Shown: positions 51,676-61,254 of the stretch, piece by piece | Layout: every line of letters starts with the position of its first letter | Position numbering within the stretch: position 1 is the stretch's first letter | Source: JAJNBA01 sp963842295 | GTDB taxonomy: Bacteria > Actinomycetota > UBA4738 > HRBIN12 | NCBI GenBank assembly: GCA_963842295.1 | Contig: CAWJFY010000006.1 | Location: 62,001 to 126,000, forward strand | Length of the DNA stretch: 64,000 bases | Reading direction: 5' to 3' | Notes under the pieces: model-generated | Databases searched by the model: none | What the model saw: the letters and a program-made list of their open reading frames with translations, nothing else | Told to the model about the DNA's origin: nothing | Made by a program: the position numbers and the translations under genes

Positions 51676-52980
51676 GCGTGCGCCACCGGCAGCGCACGAT
51701 CGGTGGCACGCTCGATCGGCAGCCGGCGGCTCGGTTCCCGGACCCATGCCACCACGCACCAGATGAGGACACCTGCACGGATCAGCACGGCGGCCTCGAA
51801 GACCGCTTGGGGCACGCCGCCGATGCCGGTCAGGTCGCCGAAGAAAGAGAACCGCGTGAGGAAGACGGCGAGATCGGCGGCCTCGAACGCGAGGAACCGC
51901 CGGGGCCCAGGGAGCAACAACACGAGCCAGGGGAGTAGCCACAGGCTGAACTGCGGTGAGTAGACCTTTCCGAGGAGCAGGAAGAGCACGAGGATCGGGA
52001 ACGCGAGCTGCCAACGGGGGAAGTCCGGTTCGCGACGCCGCTTCGCCATCCAGACGAACCAGGCGAGGCCGACGAGGAGCACGATCGAGGAGACGTTGAT
52101 GAGCCCGGTCGGCAAGCACACGGAGAGCCGGTGGCAGAGGAGGTACCAGGCGCTGTCCCAGTCGGCGGGGCGAGCCCCGCTGAAGCGGAAGAACTCCCAC
52201 CATCCCGACAGGCCGGCCGCGGCGAAGGGGAGGTTCACGGCGATCCAGGTGATCGCGGCCGACCACCACAGGAGGATCGCGCGATCTGGCTGACGCCCAC
52301 GCAGCCGATCTGCCGCGAGCGGGACCAACAGCAGACCAGGGTAGAGCTTCGCCGCCGTTCCCAGGCCGATCAAGACCCCGGTCCATCCGTCGCGTCGACG
52401 GAAGAAGGCGAGCGTTGCAGCGGTCGTCAGAGCGACGGTCAGGAGGTCCCAGTTCACGAACACCTGCAGGGCAAGGGTCGGGGCGAGGGCGAACCACACC
52501 GCGCGTCGCGCGTCCATCAGGTAGAGACAGCCGGCCGCCACCGCAGCACAGACGGAGAGGAGGACGCGCGTTGACCCAGAAGAAGCGTTCGGGATGATCC
52601 CCGGACACCCATCCCGCGGCGCGCATGAAGAACATGGTCAGCACGGGGTATTCGTCGCAGTTGCTGTTCGAAGGAGTACAGGCGTCGAGGTACGGGAGCC
52701 TGCCTCCTGCGAGTTGCTCGGTCCCGAACAGGGGCACGATGTCCGTGTAGCAGGCGAGCCGATATTGACGGCCGTCCGCCCAGTCGCCACCGGCGCATGG
52801 TGCCTTGTGGACGGCGCCGATCAGCAGCGTCCCCGCGAGGCAGGCGAGCACGAGGCCGAGGGTGACCGGCCGGCTCGCATGAGGAGCCCTACTCGCGTCG
52901 TCCGGCGCTCGGTTCTCGAGCCCCCCGGACTCCTCGCCCTGGGGGCTCCCCCCGGACCCCTCGCCGGTGTGGCGATCCAC
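51672..52980 (-). pseudogene. GT87-family membrane glycosyltransferase, split over two frames
   Basis: The N-terminal part (52980 to about 52571) reads VTLGLVLACLAGTLLIG, YTDIVPLFGTEQLAGGRLPY and CDEYPVLTMFFMRAAGW. The C-terminal part, in another frame to 51672, reads VFVNWDLLTVALTTAATLAF, GLGTAAKLYPGLLLVPLAADR and LGKVYSPQFSLWLLPWLVL, matching GT87 polyprenol-phosphate-dependent mannosyltransferases. The frame changes in the CGCGCG run at 52565-52570 (one base extra or two missing). GTG 52980 has TACGAT 7 nt upstream; ATG 52989 lies inside that -10 box, so the GTG is the likelier start. Confidence 0.82.
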
Positions 52981-52987
52981 GCACGGC

Positions 52988-53060
52988 ATCGTATCGACGC
53001 TGCCGCAACGGTCCCAAGGAGGACGGGCGGGATGACCGTGTGAGCGAACACTCGTAGAGT
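52988..53060. promoter_or_regulatory. Divergent leaderless promoters of the GT87 and MerR genes
   Basis: Minus-strand TACGAT (52993-52988) ends 7 nt before GTG 52980; plus-strand TAGAGT (53055-53060) ends 8 nt before GTG 53069. Neither start has a ribosome site. The two -10 boxes are about 60 nt apart, so the MerR protein could control both. Confidence 0.45.
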
Positions 53061-53068
53061 TCCCGGTC

Positions 53069-53851
53069 GTGAGGTATCGAGTCGAGCAGCTCGCGACCGT
53101 GTGCGAGGTCTCGGTCGACACGGTCCGCTACTACCAGGCCCGAGGACTCCTGCCCCTGCCCGACAAGGAGGGACGGGTGGCCTGGTACCGGCCGGAGCAC
53201 GTCGAGCGGATCCACCAGATCCGGGCCCTCCAGCGACAAGGGCTGACGCTCGCGGCGATCCGTCGTGTGGTCGACGGCCAGCTCGGTCCGGCGGATGCAG
53301 GGCTGGCGGCGGCCGTCGCCGCCGAACGGTCCGAGCCGAGCGACGGTGAGCTCCTCTCACTGGACGCGTTCGCCTCGGCCAGCGGCGTGCCGGCATCATT
53401 GATCCAAGCGGTGGAGCGCGAGGGGATCCGCATCGGGCACGATGTCGATGGCAAGACGAGATACACGCCAGGCGACATCGAGCTGGTCCGCACGGCCCTC
53501 CGGCTCCTCGAATTCGGACTCCCTCTTGGAGACCTCCTCGCGCTGGCGAGCGACGCGGACAAGGCACTGCGCGGTCTCGCCGACCGGGCCGTGGAGCTTT
53601 TCGATGAGCACGTCCGCAAGCCGATCACGGACACTGCTCTCGATCCGGACGCGGCGTCCGATCGGATGGTCGAGGCCTTCCGGGAGCTGCTGCCCGCGGT
53701 CACGCTCATCGTGTCGCATCACTTCCGTCGCGTCCTCCTCGAAGTAGCCGAAGAGCACATCGAGTCGCCGGACGAGATGGCGTCGGGCGGGGTGCCGTCA
53801 GGCGGGGCGCCGCCGGGCGGCGGCTCCCCTTCTCATCGGCGCCGAAGATGA
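53069..53851 (+). CDS. MerR-family transcriptional regulator
   Basis: 260 residues. The N-terminal winged helix (RVEQLATVCEVSVDTVRYYQARGLLP, WYRPEHVERIHQIRAL) is typical of MerR. The C-terminal half holds a second HTH-like segment (GDIELVRTALRLLEFGLPLGDL) and a helical ligand/dimer domain. No Cys triad of metal sensors is seen. It is coupled by ATGA to menG and divergent from GT87, so it may set menaquinone and cell-wall glycan synthesis together. Confidence 0.82.
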   Translation: MRYRVEQLATVCEVSVDTVRYYQARGLLPLPDKEGRVAWYRPEHVERIHQIRALQRQGLTLAAIRRVVDGQLGPADAGLAAAVAAERSEPSDGELLSLDAFASASGVPASLIQAVEREGIRIGHDVDGKTRYTPGDIELVRTALRLLEFGLPLGDLLALASDADKALRGLADRAVELFDEHVRKPITDTALDPDAASDRMVEAFRELLPAVTLIVSHHFRRVLLEVAEEHIESPDEMASGGVPSGGAPPGGGSPSHRRRR

Positions 53852-54552
53852 CACCGCGCCAGGCACGGGAGCAGGCGCTGCCCGAAGGCGAGGAGAAGGC
53901 CCGTGCCGTCCGGCGCCTGTTCGACACCATCAGCCCTCGATACGACCTCGTGAACCGGGTCATGACGTTCGGGATGGACCGCGGCTGGCGGCGCAGGACG
54001 GTACGGGAGCTCGCGTTGCCGCAAGGCTCACACGTGTTCGACCTCGCCTGCGGGACCGGTGATCTCTGCCGCGAGATCGCAGCCGCCGGCCATCGTCCGG
54101 TGGGGTTCGATTTCTCCCACGGGATGTTGCTCGCCGCCAGGACGGAGGCGCCGCTGATCGAGGCCGACATCCTTCGGCTGCCGGTTGCCGACGCCGGCGC
54201 GGACGGCATCACGTGCGGCTTCGCGCTCCGCAACGTCGTGTCACTCGAAGCATTGTTCGCGGAGGTCGCTCGCGTGGTGCGACCGGGGGGACGGATCTCG
54301 CTCCTGGAAACCGGCGAGCCGGACGGCCGGTTGATGCGTGTGGGCCATCGTCTGTACTTCCGGAAGGTGGTGCCGGCCATCGGCGGACTGCTCTCGGACC
54401 GGGACGCCTACTCGTACCTCCCTCGATCGACCGCGTACCTCCCTGCGCCGGGAACGCTCTTGGCGATGCTCCGCGCGACCGGGTTCCCTGACGCGAGACG
54501 GCTGTCTCTTGGCGGTGGCGTGACGCAGCTCTTCGTGGCGACCAGGGCATGA
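53848..54552 (+). CDS. menG: Demethylmenaquinone methyltransferase
   Basis: 234 residues, UbiE/MenG family. VRRLFDTISPRYDLVNRVMTFGMDRGWRR is the family N-terminus; the SAM-binding motif I is VFDLACGTGDLC and CGFALRNV is motif UbiE-2. It methylates the ring of demethylmenaquinone, the last step of the pathway. Its stop overlaps menF by ATGA. Confidence 0.9.
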   Translation: MTPRQAREQALPEGEEKARAVRRLFDTISPRYDLVNRVMTFGMDRGWRRRTVRELALPQGSHVFDLACGTGDLCREIAAAGHRPVGFDFSHGMLLAARTEAPLIEADILRLPVADAGADGITCGFALRNVVSLEALFAEVARVVRPGGRISLLETGEPDGRLMRVGHRLYFRKVVPAIGGLLSDRDAYSYLPRSTAYLPAPGTLLAMLRATGFPDARRLSLGGGVTQLFVATRA

Positions 54553-55802
54553 ACGATCCCGCTGCTCCACCCTTGGAATCGAGAGCGGAGTCGCTCGGCG
54601 AGGCGTTCGATCTGCTGGCGGCATACCGGCCGCCTTTGGGCGTGTTCTTCGAGCGAAGGGGACAAGGCGTCGCGGGGATGGGCGTACCGCCGAAGGTGTT
54701 CGGCGGGGCCGTTCCGATCGACACGAGTCACGTCATCCAGGCGCTGCGGAGCGCGGTGCGGTTGGGGCACGATGTAGGGCCCATCGCGATCGGCGTGTAC
54801 TCATTCGCCCGCGGCGGCAGAAGGCTCCCAGGGCTCGTGATCCCCAGGAGGGCCGTGCGCCGGGACCGGGGCGGGCAGACGTGGCGGCTCGACGTGAACT
54901 TCCCGCTGCGGGACGGCGACGATCCGCCACCGTTGGAGCCCGTCGTCGGTGGCACCGCGCACGAGCCATTCCCCGACATCCAGTTGCGCGAGATCCCGCC
55001 GGCTGTTTCCTATGAAGACGCCGTCGACCAGGCGGTCACCAGGATCCGTCGTGGCGAGATGCGGAAGGTGGTTCTCGCGAGGACGATCGAGGTGACGGCG
55101 GAGCGCGAGTTCGATCCCAAGCTGCTGGCGCATCGTCTTCGGGCGGTCGACCCTGATGCGTACACCTTCGCGGCGCCCACGGACGAAGGAGTGCTCGTGG
55201 GAGCGTCGCCCGAGCTCCTAGTGTCCCGCCGCGGGCGGGACGTTCGTTCCAACCCTCTCGCGGGATCCGCTCCCCGGTCCGGCGATCCGGAGGAGGACCG
55301 GGCGAACGCGGAGGCGCTCATCGGATCGGCCAAGGATCGCGAGGAGCACGCGATCGTGGTCGATGCCGTCGCGGAGACACTCCAACCGTTCTGCGGGGAC
55401 CTCACCTGGGATCGGGAGCCGGTCCTCCACGAGACCCCGAACGTCTGGCACCTCTCGACGAGGTTCCGTGGCGAGCTACGAGAGCCCGCGCCCACGGCGC
55501 TCGATCTCGTCGCTGCTCTGCATCCGACGCCTGCCGTCGCGGGGGACCCCCGCGAGGCTGCCCTCGGAACCATCGCCGAGCTCGAACCGTTCGAGAGAGG
55601 TCGATACGCCGGCCCGGTCGGCTGGGTGGATGCCGATGGCGACGGGGAGTGGGCGATCGCCCTCCGCTGCGCGGAGCTCCGCGGGGATCGCGCGATCCTC
55701 TACGCGGGTGCCGGCATCGTGGCGCGATCGGATCCAGCGCGAGAGCTGGACGAGACCGATCGGAAGTTCCGTGCGTTCCTCGACGCTCTGCGCTGGGGCT
55801 AG
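54549..55802 (+). CDS. menF: Isochorismate synthase
   Basis: 417 residues. The chorismate-binding core is complete: KVVLARTIEVTA, LVGASPELLVSRRG, PLAGSAPRSGDPEEDRA, HAIVVDAVAETL, HLSTRFRGEL, LHPTPAVAGDPREAAL and GPVGWVDADGDGEWAIALRCAE. It makes isochorismate for menaquinone (siderophore use is possible, but the neighbours are men genes). Starts by ATGA overlap with menG and converges on the GNAT gene (4-nt overlap). Confidence 0.9.
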   Translation: MNDPAAPPLESRAESLGEAFDLLAAYRPPLGVFFERRGQGVAGMGVPPKVFGGAVPIDTSHVIQALRSAVRLGHDVGPIAIGVYSFARGGRRLPGLVIPRRAVRRDRGGQTWRLDVNFPLRDGDDPPPLEPVVGGTAHEPFPDIQLREIPPAVSYEDAVDQAVTRIRRGEMRKVVLARTIEVTAEREFDPKLLAHRLRAVDPDAYTFAAPTDEGVLVGASPELLVSRRGRDVRSNPLAGSAPRSGDPEEDRANAEALIGSAKDREEHAIVVDAVAETLQPFCGDLTWDREPVLHETPNVWHLSTRFRGELREPAPTALDLVAALHPTPAVAGDPREAALGTIAELEPFERGRYAGPVGWVDADGDGEWAIALRCAELRGDRAILYAGAGIVARSDPARELDETDRKFRAFLDALRWG

Positions 55803-56293
55803 GACTCGAGAGGCGAGTCCGGTTCGAGTTCCAGCACGAGCGGCTCATCGGGACGATCGAAGCCACCGCGACGGTAGAACGAACGGGAGCGCTCCGTCGG
55901 CCACACGATCACGAGGGAATAGCCTTCCTCGCGGCACCGGTCCCGGACGCGATCGAGCATCAGCGCGCCGAGCCCTGCGTTCCGATGCTCCGGCGCGACG
56001 TAGACGTTCGTCAGGTAGCCGATCGGGCCGGCTCGCTTCCCGGGGACGGGCACGCGGTGCACCGTGTGCAGCCACATCGCCCCGACCAGCCCGTCATCCG
56101 TCCGGGCGACCCAGGCGCGCCAGTCGTCCGACGCGAGCGCCGACCTCGCGGATCGCGCGAACCGTTCCACGTAGGCCTCGAACGGTTCCGTGTGGTCGCC
56201 GTTCTGCTCCGCGTACAGCTCCCAACGGAGCCGTCCGAGTTCGGGGATGTCATCGATCGTCGCGGGGCCGATGGATGGCTGGACCTCGCTCAC
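55799..56293 (-). CDS. GNAT family N-acetyltransferase
   Basis: 164 residues. GYLTNVYVAPEHRNAGLGALMLDRV contains the acetyl-CoA loop (Q/R-x-x-G-x-G/A), and SLVIVWPTERSRSFYRRGGF is motif B. It is the last gene downstream of menD and overlaps it (GTGA). Substrate unknown; it may be only positionally linked to menaquinone synthesis. Confidence 0.85.
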   Translation of the reverse strand: MSEVQPSIGPATIDDIPELGRLRWELYAEQNGDHTEPFEAYVERFARSARSALASDDWRAWVARTDDGLVGAMWLHTVHRVPVPGKRAGPIGYLTNVYVAPEHRNAGLGALMLDRVRDRCREEGYSLVIVWPTERSRSFYRRGGFDRPDEPLVLELEPDSPLES

Positions 56294-58065
56294 GATCCCC
56301 CCAGAGCCGCATCGACCGCATCGTGCATCTCGCGCCGGCGCCGGAGGCCGAGCTCGGCATCCGCCACGACCTCCACCACGTTAAGGCCGCCGGCGCCGGC
56401 CGCCCGGTCGAGCGCCGGCAACAGCTCCGAGGCGCGCTCGACCCGTTCGTGGCCGGCGCCGGCGGCCCCGCACAGGCCGCCGATGTCGACCGCATGCGGC
56501 GTGACGAAGAGGTCGCGGTGCTCCGGGAGATCGCGCTGGGGGAGGAGCGAGAAGAGGTGCCCACCGCCGTTGTTCACCACGACGATCGTGAGCTGGAAGA
56601 CCCGCGGCGCGTTCCAAAGGATCGCGCCGGCGTCGTGGAGGAACGACAGGTCGCCCAGGAGCGCAACCGTCGGCCCGCGGTCGGCGGCCGCGACGCCGAG
56701 TGCCGTCGACACGAGCCCGTCGATCCCACTCGCGCCGCGGTTGGCGAGCACCCTCAGACCGTCGCGCGGCGCCATCGCGAGATCCAGGTCGCGAACGGGC
56801 GTCGAGTTGCCAACGAAGAGGAACCCGCCGTCGGGTGCCCATGCGGCCACGTCGCGAGCCACCCGAGGTTCGAACGGCTCGTCCCAGCCGTCCATCGCGT
56901 CGTCCATCGCGTTCCGAGCGACACGGTCCGCGACGAGCCACTCCTCTCGCCATCGATCGGGTGCGGGATCGATCCGTCCCCGCCACAGCTCTTCGATCTC
57001 CGTTTGCGTGTGGGCACCCGTGAGCGCGATCCCGATCCCCTTCTGCATCAGCGCGTGACGACCGAGCATGGTTCCCAGCGCATCGGGATCGACCGCGAGT
57101 CGCCAGGACGCGAGACGATCGGGGTCAGGATCGAGGTGCCATCGGTCGGCGACGACGACCTTCTCGGCCGAGGCGACGAAGGCGTGGGTCGCCCTTGTCG
57201 TCGGTGCGGCGCCGAATTGGATCACGACCTCCGGAGCGTGGGACTTCGCCCAGACGCTCCCGATGAGCGCCTGTCCTGCCGCGAGGCAGGATCTCGGTCG
57301 GCGGGACCCCGAGATCGGTTCTGCCACGATCGGCCACCCCAGCATCTCCGACCAGACATGTTCGATCCCGGAGAGCTGCACGGGCCATCCGCCGACCACG
57401 ATCACTCCGCGCGCGCCGGATACCAGTCCGGCGAGCCGATCGGTCTCGTCGGGGTCGAGCGTCGCGTCCGGTCGAGACGGCCACTCGTAGCGCTCGTCGC
57501 TCGGGGCCGGCAAGACCACGCCGTCCGACGGCGTGAGCGGTTCCTCGAATGGGCAGTTGAGATGCACCGGTCCGGGCGGATCGGCGGCCATCGCTTCGAA
57601 CGCCTCGCGGGTCGCCTGGCGCCACCACGCTTCCTGTCCCTCGGTCGAGGGCACGGGGAGATCGATCGACGCCCGGACGTAGTCTCCGAACAGATCGGGC
57701 TGCACGATCGTCTGGTTCGCTCCCGTGGCTCGCACCCTCGGGGGCCGGTCCGCGGTGAGCAGCACGAGCGGCATCCGTGACTGTGATGCCTCGACGACTC
57801 CCGGGAGCAGCTCCGCGGCAGCGGTGCCGCTCGTGGTCACGACGATCACCGGACGTTGCGTCGACTTCGCGATCCCCAGCGCGAAGAACGCGCCTGACCG
57901 CTCGTCCAGATGGACGTGAACGTGCACCCGAGGGTCTCGAGCCAGCGCGAGAGCGAGGGGCGTCGAGCGCGATCCGGGGGAGAGGGAGGCGTGAGTGACG
58001 CCGCCGGCGACCAGCCCGTCGACGAGCGCCGCCGCGCAGGCGAGCGAGATATCCGCTTGTTCCAC
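56290..58065 (-). CDS. menD: 2-succinyl-5-enolpyruvyl-6-hydroxy-3-cyclohexene-1-carboxylate synthase
   Basis: 591 residues, ThDP-dependent. N-terminal SLSPGSRSTPLALAL and DERSGAFFALGIAKSTQRP bear the catalytic region; the ThDP motif is GDLSFLHDAGAIL...VNNGGG. It joins isochorismate and 2-oxoglutarate. GTG 58065 follows AAGGAAGG. Confidence 0.92.
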   Translation of the reverse strand: MEQADISLACAAALVDGLVAGGVTHASLSPGSRSTPLALALARDPRVHVHVHLDERSGAFFALGIAKSTQRPVIVVTTSGTAAAELLPGVVEASQSRMPLVLLTADRPPRVRATGANQTIVQPDLFGDYVRASIDLPVPSTEGQEAWWRQATREAFEAMAADPPGPVHLNCPFEEPLTPSDGVVLPAPSDERYEWPSRPDATLDPDETDRLAGLVSGARGVIVVGGWPVQLSGIEHVWSEMLGWPIVAEPISGSRRPRSCLAAGQALIGSVWAKSHAPEVVIQFGAAPTTRATHAFVASAEKVVVADRWHLDPDPDRLASWRLAVDPDALGTMLGRHALMQKGIGIALTGAHTQTEIEELWRGRIDPAPDRWREEWLVADRVARNAMDDAMDGWDEPFEPRVARDVAAWAPDGGFLFVGNSTPVRDLDLAMAPRDGLRVLANRGASGIDGLVSTALGVAAADRGPTVALLGDLSFLHDAGAILWNAPRVFQLTIVVVNNGGGHLFSLLPQRDLPEHRDLFVTPHAVDIGGLCGAAGAGHERVERASELLPALDRAAGAGGLNVVEVVADAELGLRRRREMHDAVDAALGGS

Positions 58066-58090
58066 GCCTTCCTTCCTCTCGGCCTTTCTC

Positions 58091-58981
58091 TCAGACCGTC
58101 CGCGCCAGGACCAGACCGAGCGCCAACAGGAGACCGGTCGACGCATGCACGGCCGCGGTCCCACTCAAGACGGGAACCAGCTCGGGACCGGTCGCCGCGC
58201 CGACGGCCCCCATGGGACGGATCGCCGGGATCCAGCCGGCCAGTCCGAGCAGTCCCCACTGTGTGAGGCCGATCCGCTCGTCGACGATGAAGGCGACCAC
58301 GCCGAGGACGATCGTCGCGAAGGCGGCCACGACGCAAGAGCGGTAGAGCGTCCGCGTGCGATGGTCGCCCAATCGGACCGCCGCCGTGCGCTTCCCCGCC
58401 GCAGCATCCGTCGCGATGTCCCTGAGGTTGTTGGCGACCAGGATCGCTACAGCCAGGAACCCGAGCACCGCTCCGCACCACCACGCGGCCGCCGGCACGG
58501 TCTCCGTCATCACGAACGCGCTCCCGCACGTCGCCATCAGCCCGAAGAAGACGAAGACCATCACCTCGCCCAGGCCGAGCCCCGCGTAAGGCCTCGGTCC
58601 GCCGCTGTACGCGAATGTCGCCACCAGCGCGAGCGCGCCCACGAACAGGATCAGCACCGGCTCCGTGGCGAAGGCGAGGGCGAGTCCGGCGAACCCCGCC
58701 ACTCCGATCGACGCGAGGGCTGCGACCAGAACCGCCGGCGGCGACGCGACGCCTGCCGCCACGAGCCTGGGCGGACCCACCCGCTCGGGCGTGTCCACGC
58801 CGCGGATGCCGTCGAAGTAGTCGTTCGCGTAGTTGACGCCGACCTGCAGGCCGATCGCGACGAGGAGGGCGGCGCCGAACCGCCAGGCGATGAACCTGTC
58901 AGCAGCGGCCGTGCCCACGAGCACGGGAACGATCCCGGCGCCCAGTGTTCGGGGTCGCGCACCCGACACCCACGTGTTCAC
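58091..58981 (-). CDS. menA: 1,4-dihydroxy-2-naphthoate polyprenyltransferase
   Basis: 296 residues, about nine helices. The two Asp-rich prenyl-diphosphate motifs are NYANDYFDGIRG and NNLRDIATDAAAGK. It attaches the polyprenyl tail to the naphthoate ring in the membrane. GTG 58981 overlaps the menB stop (GTGA), with TWVSGARPRTLGAGIVPV as its start. Confidence 0.92.
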   Translation of the reverse strand: MNTWVSGARPRTLGAGIVPVLVGTAAADRFIAWRFGAALLVAIGLQVGVNYANDYFDGIRGVDTPERVGPPRLVAAGVASPPAVLVAALASIGVAGFAGLALAFATEPVLILFVGALALVATFAYSGGPRPYAGLGLGEVMVFVFFGLMATCGSAFVMTETVPAAAWWCGAVLGFLAVAILVANNLRDIATDAAAGKRTAAVRLGDHRTRTLYRSCVVAAFATIVLGVVAFIVDERIGLTQWGLLGLAGWIPAIRPMGAVGAATGPELVPVLSGTAAVHASTGLLLALGLVLARTV

Positions 58982-59865
58982 GGCCGTTTCGGGAACCGGG
59001 AGAAGTCCGGCGGCCGCTTCTCGACGTAGGCGTCCCGACCCTCCTGCGCTTCCTCGGTCATGTAGTACAGGAGTGTCGCGTCGCCGGCGAGCTGCTGGAT
59101 CCCGGCGAGCCCGTCCACACCGGCGTGAGCACCGGCTTTCAACAACCGGAGCGCGAGGGGCGAGAGGGCGAGCATCTCCTTCGCCCATCGCACGGTCTCC
59201 TCTTCGAGCTCCTCCAGCGGAACGACCGCGTTGGCGAGTCCCCACGAAAGCGCCGTCGCCGCGTCGTATTGGCGGCAGAGGAACCAGACCTCCTTCGCAC
59301 GCTTCTCGCCGATCTGGCGGGCGAGCAACCCGATCCCGTAGCCACCGTCGAACGAGCCGACCCGGGGTCCGGTCTGCCCGAACCGAGCGTTGTCGGCGGC
59401 GATCGTGAGGTCGCAGCACAGGTGCAGCACGTGCCCTCCTCCGATCGCGTAGCCGGCCACCATCGCGATCACGGGCTTCGGCATCCGCCGGATCTGGATC
59501 TGGAGATCGAGGACGTTCAGGCGACCGATCCCCTGCTCGTCCACGTAGCCGTCGTCGCCTCGAACACCCTGATCCCCGCCGGAGGAGAAGGCGAGAGGGC
59601 CATCGCCGGTGAGCAGGACCACGCCGATCCCAGCATCGTCCCGAGCGGCGTCGAAGGCCGTGATCAGCTCGCGGGTGGTGAGCGGCCGGAAGGCGTTGCG
59701 CACCTCCGGCCGGGCGATCGTGATCTTCGCGATCCCCTCGGCCGTCTCGTAGCGGATGTCCGAGAACCGGCCATCCGGTGCCCGTTCATCCGGGCCTTTC
59801 CTCGCCGGCCACGCATCGCCCGGCTTCCAATCCAAGGCCTTCCTGATCCCGCGTGACTCGTCCAT
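58978..59865 (-). CDS. menB: 1,4-dihydroxy-2-naphthoyl-CoA synthase
   Basis: 295 residues, crotonase fold. ARPEVRNAFRPLTTRELI, AFSSGGDQGVRG, AMVAGYAIGGGHVLHLCCD (oxyanion hole) and FGQTGPRVGSFDGGYG are conserved MenB segments. ATG 59865 gives a standard N-terminus; a GTG at 59892 is also in frame. First gene of menB-menA-menD-GNAT. Confidence 0.92.
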   Translation of the reverse strand: MDESRGIRKALDWKPGDAWPARKGPDERAPDGRFSDIRYETAEGIAKITIARPEVRNAFRPLTTRELITAFDAARDDAGIGVVLLTGDGPLAFSSGGDQGVRGDDGYVDEQGIGRLNVLDLQIQIRRMPKPVIAMVAGYAIGGGHVLHLCCDLTIAADNARFGQTGPRVGSFDGGYGIGLLARQIGEKRAKEVWFLCRQYDAATALSWGLANAVVPLEELEEETVRWAKEMLALSPLALRLLKAGAHAGVDGLAGIQQLAGDATLLYYMTEEAQEGRDAYVEKRPPDFSRFPKRP

Positions 59866-59906
59866 GTGACCGATGACTCCTAGAGCGAACACTCGAACGG
59901 TTGGGC

Positions 59907-59912
59907 TAGCCT
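59907..59912 (+). promoter_or_regulatory. -10 box of a leaderless transcript (menE)
   Basis: TAGCCT ends 7 nt before GTG 59920; no ribosome site is present. Confidence 0.5.
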
Positions 59913-59919
59913 ACCGGAC

Positions 59920-61128
59920 GTGTGCCTGGGCGCAGCGATGCGCGGAAGCAACGGCACCGGGGACGAGGCGATGGGCACCGATGAACTGATCGTGATCGAC
60001 CTGCCGCCCGGACCGGAGTGGGTCGGGCTCGTGACCAGACTCTGGCTTGACGAGGTGCCGTTCCTGCCGCTCGATCACCGGCTTACCGAGCGGGAACGGG
60101 GCGCGATCCTGGATCGAGCCCGGCCACACTTCGTGCGTGACGCCGGCGGTGACACGCTCCTCGCGGACGCCGCTCCGGTCACGCCCGGGGTCGCGATCGT
60201 GATGCCCACGTCCGGGACGGGAGGCGAGCCGAAGCTGGTGGAGCTGCATCGCGTCGCCGCCGTCGTGGCGATCACCAGGTCTGCCCAGCGGCTCGGCGCC
60301 ACCCCCAACGCGCGTTGGCTCTGTCCGCTCACCCCCGCACACATCGGCGGGCTCCTGGTCATCCTGCGAGCCGCGATCCTCGGCGCTCCCGTGACGATCC
60401 ACGAGCGGTTCGATCCCGAACGCCTCGTCCGCGACGCAGAGGGTGCCGCGTTCGCGTCTGTGGTGCCGACGATGGTTCGTCGACTGGTGGCGTCGAACCT
60501 CGGATTGGAGGGCCTCACGCTGCTGGTTGGCGGCGAGGCGATCGACGCCGACACGGCGGGCGCCGCGCGGCTGCGCGGCGCCCGCCTCGTCACCAGCTAT
60601 GGCCTCACGGAGACGTGCGGTGGGTTCACCTACGACGGCGTTCCGCTCGAGGGGATGCAGGTCAGGCTGGACGCGGACGGTGCGATCGAGGTCTCCGGGT
60701 CCACGGTGATGGAGAACTACCGGCTCGACCCGGCCGCCACGGGGGCGGCGTTCACGACGGACGGGTGGCTGCGCACCGGCGACCTGGGCGCGATCGACGA
60801 GGACGGCCGGCTCTCGATCCACGGGAGGGCCGACCACTTGATCAGGACCGGCGCGGAGAAGGTCTGGCCGGAGGAGGTCGAAGGGGTTCTCGCCGGCCAT
60901 CCCAAGGTCGCCGACGTGGCGGTCGCCGGCCGTCCGGACCCGGAGTGGGGATCGCGAGTGAGTGCCTTCGTGGTCCCGAGGGTGATCGACGACCCGCCCT
61001 CGCTCGACGAGTTGCGAGCCCTCGGGGCCGACCACCTCGCGCGGTTCAAGCTTCCACGCGAGCTCTCCCTGGTCCAGAAGATCCCTCGAACCCGCACGGG
61101 GAAGGTGCGGCGCCACGCCCTGCGATGA
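59920..61128 (+). CDS. menE: o-Succinylbenzoate-CoA ligase (AMP-forming)
   Basis: 402 residues. The AMP-binding signature is IVMPTSGTGGEPKLVELH, adenine motif TSYGLTETCGG, and DGWLRTGDLGAIDEDGRL with catalytic Lys in RTRTGKVRRHALR. Shorter than typical acyl-CoA ligases, as MenE proteins are. It activates o-succinylbenzoate for MenB. Divergent from menB. A downstream ATG (59971) is an alternative start. Confidence 0.87.
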   Translation: MCLGAAMRGSNGTGDEAMGTDELIVIDLPPGPEWVGLVTRLWLDEVPFLPLDHRLTERERGAILDRARPHFVRDAGGDTLLADAAPVTPGVAIVMPTSGTGGEPKLVELHRVAAVVAITRSAQRLGATPNARWLCPLTPAHIGGLLVILRAAILGAPVTIHERFDPERLVRDAEGAAFASVVPTMVRRLVASNLGLEGLTLLVGGEAIDADTAGAARLRGARLVTSYGLTETCGGFTYDGVPLEGMQVRLDADGAIEVSGSTVMENYRLDPAATGAAFTTDGWLRTGDLGAIDEDGRLSIHGRADHLIRTGAEKVWPEEVEGVLAGHPKVADVAVAGRPDPEWGSRVSAFVVPRVIDDPPSLDELRALGADHLARFKLPRELSLVQKIPRTRTGKVRRHALR

Positions 61129-61199
61129 CCCCAGTACCAGGGCCCGGTCGTCCCCAGAAACCAGACGACGAGAAGGCGTGAACCCGAGACGATCCATGA

Positions 61200-61254
61200 A
61201 AAGGCCCGAGTCCGGGAGGGGTGGACTCGGGCCTTTCTCGGGGAGATCCCCGAG
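61200..61254. terminator. Double hairpin (bidirectional terminator) after menE
   Basis: AAAGGCCCGAGTCC (61200-61213) and GGACTCGGGCCTTT (61223-61236) form a 14-bp stem with A/T tails on both sides, suited to both directions. A second palindrome, CTCGGGGA-GA-TCCCCGAG (61237-61254), follows at once. Further small hairpins (GTCCCGT/ACGGGAC at about 61318-61336) fill the rest of the 61129-61378 gap; no gene is seen there. Confidence 0.8.

Noticed and set aside
50509..53121. A single 870-residue protein
   Set aside because: It joins the N-terminus of the GT87 enzyme, an out-of-frame stretch, and the PIG-V-like enzyme; these are two genes with a GTGA overlap and a frame break in the first.
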